Assembly (NCBI GenBank): GCA_021521415.1
Contig: JAIQDT010011113.1
Location: 1-64,000, forward strand
Length of the DNA stretch: 64,000 nucleotides
Reading direction: 5' to 3'
DNA from: Bidens hawaiensis
Taxonomy: Eukaryota > Streptophyta > Magnoliopsida > Asterales > Asteraceae
How positions within the stretch are numbered: the first letter of the stretch is position 1; each line of letters starts with the position of its first letter. Below the pieces are notes generated by a model. It saw nothing but the letters and a program-made list of their open reading frames with translations, was not told the DNA's origin and made no database searches. Made by a program: the position numbers and the translations under genes. Positions 57,514 through 64,000 of the stretch are shown piece by piece.

Positions 57514-58165
57514 CAGGGGCGGACCCACATAGTGTGGATCGGGGTCCCGGGACACCAATGTTTTTTAAAAATTTATTAGAAGCGGTATATTAAATTTTTT
57601 GAGGACCCTATAAAATTTAATACTTGGAACCCATACTATTAATGTTGATGTGGTCTGGTGGAAAGTCCCTTGTTTTATCTTTGAAAGGTCATGGGTTCAA
57701 GTCTTGCAAGGCTCAGTTTTTGGTTTTTTGTGTTAATTTTTAGTGTTAATCAATCATTTGATTGCTAATGTTGCAATGATAACTTTGGAAACATTCAAAC
57801 ACCTCTAAAATACATATCATTGTTTTCAACTTTATGCATGGTTTTCTTTAGAAACATTCAAACACTTTAAAATATCAGTTTTATTTTTCACTAGTTTAAG
57901 TTAATGGTTTTCAACACATGCTTATGAAAGGGTGGATCTAGGTTCTATCTCAAAAATGTTTAAGAAAGGGAAAACAAAGTGTTTATGTGTCAACCCGACC
58001 CATTTTGACCCGTTCAGGTAGTGATGATTGAAAAGAAAGTTTTATTATGATATTGTTTTTTATTATGTTCTTCGCTTCGACCCGACCTGAACAACGACCG
58101 ACCCGAAAAATTTGAACACCGAAAATATAGGACCCCATTGGCAAAAAATCCTGGGTCCGCCACTG
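57514..58165. mobile_element. non-autonomous hAT, perfect 8-bp TSD (652 bp)
   Basis: TIR CAGGGGCGGACCCA at the left, complement of TGGGTCCGCCACTG at the right. The TSD ATTGTAAG is identical at 57506-57513 and 58166-58173. It contains GGGGTCCCGGGAC and GGACCCC near the ends and a tRNA-like head in the interior. No transposase. Confidence 0.94.
57645..57725 (+). mobile_element. SINE-like tRNA-derived head inside the hAT
   Basis: A-box-like TGGTCTGGTGG (57651-57661) and B-box-like GGTTCAAGTCT (57694-57704), the RNA polymerase III promoter pair of tRNA-derived SINEs. It does not fold as an intact tRNA. Confidence 0.5.
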
Positions 58166-58173
58166 ATTGTAAG

Positions 58174-58667
58174 TGAAACTATTACAGTCGGCTTTTAATC
58201 AGTATAAATCGAAACGAAAATGGATCAGATAAAACCAACCTAACAGTTTATTTTCACGATATAGACTTGCTGAAATTAAAAAAAATAATAATAACCTTTA
58301 AAGAATCAGTTTAAAGCTAAATATTTCAAGTGCACTTCAAGCATTAACTAAATATTAATCTTACATGAAATGTAATTTGATCACATTTTTTTCACATGCA
58401 AAATCAGTGTCAAACAAATTATTTATTATTGTTAATTATGAAACACACCTTACGTATAACCAAAACTGAAGTAATTTTTTTTCATTTAGTTGTGTCTCAA
58501 AGTAGCAATATTCATACTTATTTTTCATTAGCAATGGTTTGTGTCAAAACATTAAACTAAACCGAGCAATATGGTTTGAAAAGTTTGAAGCCATCCAACG
58601 AATTATTTTGAAAAAAAAAAAAAAGCAATCCTGGAACCAAACCATTGACTAGTTTTTGTTGTTAATT
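58174..58667. other. spacer, no gene seen
   Basis: AT-rich; nothing recognised. Confidence 0.5.
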
Positions 58668-58840
58668 AACGAACGTAACGGTAACCGACAGAACGTCAAT
58701 TTTTTTTGTCGTTCTATTTTTTTTGTCTTAGTTCCGGGATCGACAACGGTCGTAACGAACGTAACAGCAACCGACCGAACGCCAATTTTTGTTGTCTTTC
58801 TTTTTTTTTTTGGTCTTAGTATCGGGATCGACAACGGTCA
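58668..58840 (+). repeat. two-copy 86-bp tandem repeat
   Basis: Copies start AACGAACGTAAC at 58668 and 58754 and end GATCGACAACGGTC. They differ at several positions and in T-run length. 58841-59050 continues with CACC/ACCG-rich text lacking a recognisable frame. Confidence 0.88.
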
Positions 58841-59050
58841 TGTTTTACCAACGCTCGATTTTTATTAAACAACGTCACCCCGTTTGTTCACCTCAAATTT
58901 TATATTTTTTTTGTTTTATATTTGGTTTTAATTACGGTACATTAACTCACGTCACCGAAACCAACCAAATTCGCGTCGACTTACCAGCTCAACGTTTGAG
59001 ACCGACTACATTTAGGTTTTACCACCGTCCGAGTTTTACCAACCTGCCCA

Positions 59051-59330
59051 CACTACTAGAAAAAAAGCTTTTAATGACTCGCATTGCGAGTCATAAATGA
59101 GTATAGATGACGCGCAAACGCTAGTCATTGATAGCCCAGTCATAAATCAATTATGACTCGCACTCGCGAGTCATAACTTATGACTCACATTTTATGACTC
59201 ACATTTCATTACCCGCGTTTATGACTTACACTTTATGACTCGCATTTATGACACGCTTTTATGACTGCAATTTATGAATCGCAAATTTGCGAGTCATGGT
59301 ATTATTTTTAAAAAAAATATTTTATTATTA
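59051..59330 (+). mobile_element. CACTA (En/Spm) transposon end
   Basis: CACTACTAGAAAAAAAGC at 59051 is a typical CACTA terminus. It is followed by about 280 bp of subterminal repeats in both orientations (TTATGACTCGCA, GCGAGTCATAA and variants, about ten copies). No opposite end (TTTTCTAGTAGTG) is found before 64000, so the element is truncated or its other end lies outside. Confidence 0.85.
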
Positions 59331-59439
59331 TTATTATTATTATTATATTTAAATTAATTAAAACAATTATACAAAATAAACCTTCCATTTCATTTCTTAA
59401 TTAAATATCCTACATCAAAATGTTACAAAAATTATTTGT

Positions 59440-59890
59440 TTAGTCAATACAAGAAATCATTCTCGGAAAACAAACTGAACCGCATAGCTCGACCATTCTT
59501 CGCGAACCGCATCCGTGTATACCTTTTTGCCTCCACCAACCTAAGAAGAAAAAAAAATACGTTACAAACTTGGTCGGGTCAAAACATATTCGATCAAAAC
59601 AAACCAATAAGCAAAAGAGTAAGTTACACTTACATTGTTATTGACGAGTATGTCAAGTCCGTTACGAACTATCTCCTTCATGAAGTTTAAGATATAATAT
59701 CCGCACTATATACTTCCCTTGATTTATAACAACACTATAAATCTAATGTTCAGAAAATGAACCTCAAAAGCTATCTTTTCAACCAAAAGAATTACCAAAT
59801 TGTGTAGGGCATCCCGCATACCTGTGCATCAGAGGCTGCAACTGCAATAGTAGCCTTAACATCAGTTAGACCTATATGCAACTTTTTAAA
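59440..59890 (-). other. possible spliced gene relic inside the CACTA remnant
   Basis: On the minus strand three exon-like pieces have plausible splice sites. 59881-59825: LTDVKATIAVAASDAQ then GTATGC. About 59680-59635: FMKEIVRNGLDILVNN then GTAAGT. 59547-59473: after TTCTTAG, GGGKKVYTDAVREEWSSYAVQFVFRE then TGA (shown in part: DAVREEWSSYAVQFVFRE). The last two join in frame. I do not recognise a family; it may be a captured gene or part of a CACTA gene. Confidence 0.3.
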
Positions 59891-59899
59891 ACGTTTAAT

Positions 59900-60694
59900 A
59901 GTGGTTTTAACAGTAGCATGCCGAACTAAAAATCAGTGAAGCAGCAAATTACGTACCAGGAAGGCGGGAACGATTGACGCTGGTTTGTTATTATTTGCGA
60001 ACGCTTAACCTGCAAAAATCATAAAACAATATAGGTTGTAGTAAACCTTATCAACAAAATGGTAAGCCTAAAATATCAAAAATTTTCGTGAATCCATTAC
60101 CATTGGTAGATCAACAACATAATTAAACCCAAAGGTCAAAACTATTGAATTTCCGAAAAAAAGAAAGTGATGGGGCATTTTATCAAACATGTGGAATGCT
60201 TTTAAAATTATGAACTAAAACATATAATCAGATTACAGCCACTGAACCATATCAAGATAAATATCAAATGTTTGAAATCATAATTTATTTGACAAACTTT
60301 ACACTCATTCTATATTTCATATAAATTTGATATATTTTACATGTATATTTTTATAATACTATATAGTATATGTTGCTTACATGTGTGTTGGCTACTAGAT
60401 TTTGCTATGTTCAGGGAATGAAAACATCATCTCCAGTTTGGAATTATAAGTTTGGCTGAAAATGTTCACCATCAATCATTCCAGCTCGCCATAACTCTAA
60501 CACCAGTAAAAGCAACGTATCATCATAATGAAAAGTTCATAATTGTTGAATCAAAAGTATACAAAATTTCTCTTTTTTAAGTTTACTGACACCAACTTTG
60601 GTCTCTTTCAGAGTATCTCAGAACCCTAAAACATACAAAAACCAACATCAATTTCTTTCTTAAGTTTGTTAAGCGTATAGTTGTTTAGCGACAT
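59900..60694. other. spacer up to the Tat-type LTR
   Basis: AT-rich, no gene seen; exon-like relics may continue but cannot be read. The last 5 bases (GACAT) would be the TSD of the next element. Confidence 0.4.
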
Positions 60695-61114
60695 TGTAGG
60701 GGTATGGTACTAAAACCCGGTTCTACGACCCTAAATCTATTATGTTTGGCTTATTTCATTACATGGACTAATACGATGTTATTGGGCCGAGGGGGTTTTG
60801 TGGAGGTAACCCTAACTGGGCTAGGCCCATTAGGGTACCATGATGGTGGCCATGAGACTCTATATAAGGAGGTCTCCACCTCCTTATCATGCGTCATGCT
60901 CAATAAGAGCCACCACCACTTTTTGTGTCTGTAAACAAGAAATCCTCAGGATATCTTAGCAGTCACCTCCACACCCCCGAAACCATTGCAGGTCTCAGGA
61001 TTGCAGGTCGCAGGCGCAGCCGAAGAAGAAGAAGATCAAGACGTGGTTCGTTCATCTCGAAAATCCGTGGAAACATCGTCATGGATCAGGTAAGATTCGT
61101 TTCGTGTTTCGACA
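60695..61114 (+). repeat. 5' LTR of a Tat-type gypsy element (420 bp)
   Basis: Starts TGTAGGGG and ends TTTCGACA right before a TTGGCGCC primer-binding site. Contains TATATAA (60861-60867) followed by GGAGGTCTCCACCTCC. The GGCGCCATCAGTGGGAC text after the LTR is characteristic of plant Tat-lineage (Ogre/Retand) Ty3/gypsy elements. The 3' LTR is beyond the window. The arginine-rich ORF at 60925-61239 crosses the LTR edge and is not a gene. Confidence 0.78.
60861..60867 (+). promoter_or_regulatory. TATA box of the Tat-type LTR
   Basis: TATATAA, 166 bp into the LTR, in front of a GC-rich short inverted repeat (GGAGGTCTCCACCTCC). Confidence 0.65.
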
Positions 61115-61130
61115 TTGGCGCCATCAGTGG
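61115..61130 (+). promoter_or_regulatory. primer-binding site
   Basis: TTGGCGCCATCAGTGG directly after the LTR end, the usual place and sequence type for tRNA priming in Tat-lineage gypsy elements. Confidence 0.65.
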
Positions 61131-61649
61131 GACGGCAACGAACTGCCCTTCGATCTTCATCTCGGCTGCCAGATCTCTCCCAAGAAAAACGCAGATCTGG
61201 AAGTTTACAGAAAAAGTCTTCAAAGCTTGTTCTATTTAAAGCTCAAAAAGATCCATAGATCTAAAAAGAGGCTTCCAGATCTGGGCAAGAAGGAAAATCC
61301 GTGATTCGAATGATCAGATCTCCGAATCTGTGAATCTGTGATTCAGGATCTCCGAATCTGTGATGGTTTTAAATCTGCTCCGAATCTTCAGATCTGTCCA
61401 GATCTGATTTACAGATCTAGGTCTAGATTACAGACCTGGATTTTAGGTCTAAAGTTGTAGATCTGACTCTTAAATTGCAGATCCAGAAGTTACTAGACTT
61501 CCGCCGCCATGTACGCACGCCCGGGGGTTCTCACTCCGCAGCCGTGCATGTGCCGCCGCGGAAACCACCATCTGGGTTTTGCGCAAGAGACCTCCGCCAT
61601 GCACACGCACTTGCGAGTCACCACTCTATCGCCGTGCATGCGCGCATCA
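61131..61649 (+). other. retrotransposon leader, AGATCT-rich
   Basis: The leader before the arrays contains many CAGATCTG / GATCTGTGAATC-type short repeats (about 61170-61480), then GC-rich CGCCGCCATG-like text. Open frames cross it but no gag domain is recognised. Confidence 0.5.
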
Positions 61650-62675
61650 GGCTACGCGCCAAAACTTCAAGGTTGGGAATCCTCCTAATATCCCATATGG
61701 CTACGCGCAAAACTTCAAGGTGGGGAATCCTCCTAATATCCCATATGGCTACGCGCCAAACTTCAAGGTTGGGAATCCTCCTAATATCCCATATGGCTAC
61801 GCGCCAAACTTCAAGGTTGGGAATCCTCCTAATATCCCATATGGCTACGCGCCAAGGTTGGGAATCCTCCTAATATCCCATATGGCTACGCGCCAAACTT
61901 CAAGGTTGGGAATCCTCCTAATATCCCATATGGCTACGCGCCAAACTTCAAGGTTGGGAATCCTCCTAATATCCCATATGGCTACGCGCCAAGGTTGGGA
62001 ATCCTCCTAATATCCCATATGGCTACGCGCCAAACTTCAAGGTTGGGAATTCTCCTAATATCCCATATGGCTACGCGCCAAACTTCAAGGTTGGGAATCC
62101 TCCTAATATCCCATATGGCTACGCGCCAAACTTCAAGGTTGGGAATCCTCCTAATATCCCATATGGCTACGCGCCAAACTTCAAGGTTGGGAATCCTCCT
62201 AATATCCCATATGGCTACGCGCCAAACTTCAAGGTTGGGAATCCCCCTAATATCCCATATGGCTACGCGCCAAACTGCAAGGTTGGGAATCCTCCTAAGA
62301 TCCCATATGGCTACGCGCCAAGGTTGGGAATCCTCCTAATATCCCATATGGCTACGCGCCAAACTTCAAGGTTGGGAATTCTCCTAATATCCCATATGGC
62401 TACGCGCCAAACTTCAAGGTTGGGAATCCTCCTAATATCCCATATGGCTACGCGCCAAACTTCAAGGTTGGGAATCCTCCTAATATCCCATATGGCTACG
62501 CGCCAAGGTTGGGAATCCTCCTAATATCCCATATGGCTACGCGCCAAACTTCAAGGTTGGGAATCCTCCTAATATCCCATATGGCTACGCGCCAAACTGC
62601 AAGGTTGTGAATCCTCCTAAGATCCCATATGGCTACACGCCAAACTTAGGGGTTGGGAATCCTCATACCATATGT
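61650..62675 (+). repeat. 48-bp tandem array, 22 units
   Basis: Units start GGCTACGCGC at 61650, 61699, 61747, 61795, 61843 and onward to 62631. The standard unit is 48 bp. Four units (starts 61843, 61980, 62309, 62494) are 41 bp because 7 bp (ACTTCAA) are missing, which shifts the frame each time; the first has one extra A. In one frame a unit reads GYAPNFKVGNPPNIPY. Identity between units is very high. ORFs at 61475-62524 are products of this array. Confidence 0.97.
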
Positions 62676-62870
62676 TCACGCATCACATATACTCACGCAT
62701 ATTACACATGCTTACGCATCACATGCTTACGCATCACATGCTCGCACATGTCACAGTCTATACGCACGCGCACGCAACATCTGCGCGTGGCGCATAACAC
62801 AAAACCAAAGTCTACGCGCACGTGCATGCAACATCTGCACGTGGCGTGTGACATAAAGTAGCCCGTAAGA
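62676..62870 (+). repeat. short CA/CG-rich repeats between the arrays
   Basis: Repeats of TTACGCATCACATGC (62690-62745), then two copies of a roughly 65-bp unit around TCTACGCGCACG..GCAACATCTGC.CGTGGCG (62758-62850). Confidence 0.85.
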
Positions 62871-64000
62871 CACCTCACGCGCAGGCTTTATTATTCACAG
62901 CTCATAAGACGCCTCGCGCGCAAGCTGTTATTGTTCTTACAGCCCGTAAGTCGCCTCACGCGCTGGCTTTATTATTCACACAGCTCATAAGACGCCTCGC
63001 GCGCAAGCTGTTGTTATTCTTACAGCCCGTAAGTCGCCTCACACGCAGGCCTTTATTATTCACAGCTCATAAGACGCCTCGCGCGCAAGCTGTTATTGTT
63101 CTTACAGCCCGTAAGTCGCCTCACGCGCTGGCTTTATTATTCACACAGCTCATAAGACGCCTCGCGCGCAAGCTGTTGTTATTCTTACAGCCCGTAAGTC
63201 GCCTCACACGCAGGCCTTTATTATTCACAGCTCATAAGACGCCTCGCGCGCAGGCATTATTATTCTCAAAGCTCGTAAGACGCCTCTCGCGCGCAGGCTT
63301 TTATTATTCTTAGCTCGTAAGACGCCTCATGCGCAGGCTTTATTATGCTACAGCTTGTAAGACGCCCCTCACGCGCAGGCTTTTATTATTCTCAGCTCGT
63401 AAGACGCCTCTCGCGCGCAGGCTTTATTATTCTTAGCTCGTAAGTCGCCACTCGCGCAGGCTCTATTATTATAGCTCGTAAGTCGCCTTGCGCGCCAGCT
63501 TCATTATTCTACAAGCTCGTAAGTCGCCTTCCGCCCCAGCTTCATTATTCTACAAGCTCGTAAGTCGCCTCGCGCGCCAGCTTCTTTATTATTTTACAGC
63601 TTGTAAGCCGCCTCACGCGCCAGCTTCATTATTCTACAAGCTCGTAAGTCGCCTCGCGCGCCAGCTTCTTTATTATTACAGCTCGTAAGTCGCCTCGCGC
63701 GCCAGCTTCTTTATTATTACAGCTCGTAAGTCGCCATGCGCGCAGGCTCTCATTATTCTACAGGCTCGTAAGTCGCCGCACGCGCCAATTTTATTACTTT
63801 CACAGCTCGTAAGTCGCCTCACGCGCCAGCTCAATTATTACTCTTATAGCTCATAAGACGCCTCTCGCGCGCAAGCTTTATTACTTTCACAGCTCGTAAG
63901 TCGCCTCACGCGCCAGCTCAATTATTATTTTCAAAGCTCATAAGACGCCTCTCGCGCGCAAGCTTTATTACTTTCACAGCTCGTAAGTCGCCTCACGCGC
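62871..64000 (+). repeat. about 40-bp tandem array running off the window
   Basis: About 28 imperfect units of 38-42 bp with the core (C/T)GTAAG(T/A)CGCCTC.CGCGC.(A)GC and a T-rich TTTATTATT spacer. In the first half (62871-63245) two unit types alternate (AGCTCATAAGACGCC and AGCCCGTAAGTCGCC), giving a higher-order dimer of about 80 bp, itself repeated with a longer period of about 161 bp. The array continues beyond 64000. Confidence 0.95.

Noticed and set aside
57645..57725. A tRNA gene
   Set aside because: A- and B-box-like motifs are present but no cloverleaf or anticodon stem could be drawn.
61475..62524. Long repetitive open frames (LISHMATRQTSRLGI and GYAPNFKVGNPPNIPY types)
   Set aside because: They exist in two frames at once because the 48-bp unit is a multiple of three, and they break at each 41-bp unit. 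No start context or signal of coding selection.
61650..64000. Regular direct repeats that might suggest a CRISPR array
   Set aside because: There are no unique spacers; the whole unit repeats. Plant nuclear context inside a Tat-type retrotransposon leader.

Overview
Plant nuclear DNA, almost certainly from a eudicot. AT-rich intergenic sequence is packed with nested transposable elements, and a few very small genes are set in it. No bacterial features are present. The spectrum of repeats (Ty3/gypsy chromoviruses, Ty1/copia, Tat-type gypsy, MULEs, hAT, PIF/Harbinger, Helitron, LINE, SINE and an endogenous pararetrovirus) would fit a large repeat-rich genome such as an Asteraceae species. The family assignment is an impression, not something shown here.

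The most interesting content is four loci of the CLE (CLAVATA3/ESR-related) secreted peptide hormone family. (a) 12609-13192 (+) carries six full CLE dodecapeptides plus a truncated seventh in a 48-bp in-frame tandem array; its signal-peptide region is out of frame. (b) 25598-25873 (-) is intact with one CLE motif. (c) 49884-50099 (-) and (d) 53323-53544 (-) are intact single-CLE precursors. Loci a, b and c share a pre-CLE module (GF.E...YY/CY..RR.MSE..P), so they look like diverged duplicates of one ancestor. Each locus has a TATA box just upstream of its start.

Layout. 1-5226: 3' part of a decayed gypsy chromovirus with a 2.17-kb 3' LTR. 5227-9505: an older gypsy LTR fragment (-), a second decayed gypsy pol (+) and LTR-like sequence. 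9506-11753: degenerate AT-rich sequence. 11754-12389: short Helitron ending 220 bp before CLE-a. 14117-16522: fold-back MULE-like elements, one with a perfect 9-bp target-site duplication (TSD) and one nested in another. 17-22.5 kb: microsatellites, a GC-rich ORF relic, a SINE head and two tandem arrays. 22.5-25.2 kb: a MULE arm and a broken PIF/Harbinger transposase. 26175-30202: a solo LTR with perfect 5-bp TSD, split by another LTR. 30728-33263: two MULEs with about 200-bp terminal inverted repeats (TIRs). 34524-47666: remains of a minus-strand Ty1/copia element. Into it came a piece of an FKBP15-type prolyl isomerase gene (itself split by a hAT that contains another hAT) and, separately, a Caulimoviridae-like endogenous pararetrovirus (39972-44535) that lacks reverse transcriptase but keeps a coat-protein-type frame and a 35S-like promoter. 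48.3-58.2 kb: MITEs, two LINE tails, CLE-c and CLE-d, and a hAT with a SINE-like head. 59051 onward: an orphan CACTA end. 60695-64000: 5' LTR, PBS and leader of a Tat-type gypsy element whose leader holds a 22-copy 48-bp array and a roughly 40-bp array running off the window.

Apart from the CLE genes, nothing in the window looks like an intact protein-coding gene. Family assignments rest on recognised motifs and element ends read by eye; no database search was run.
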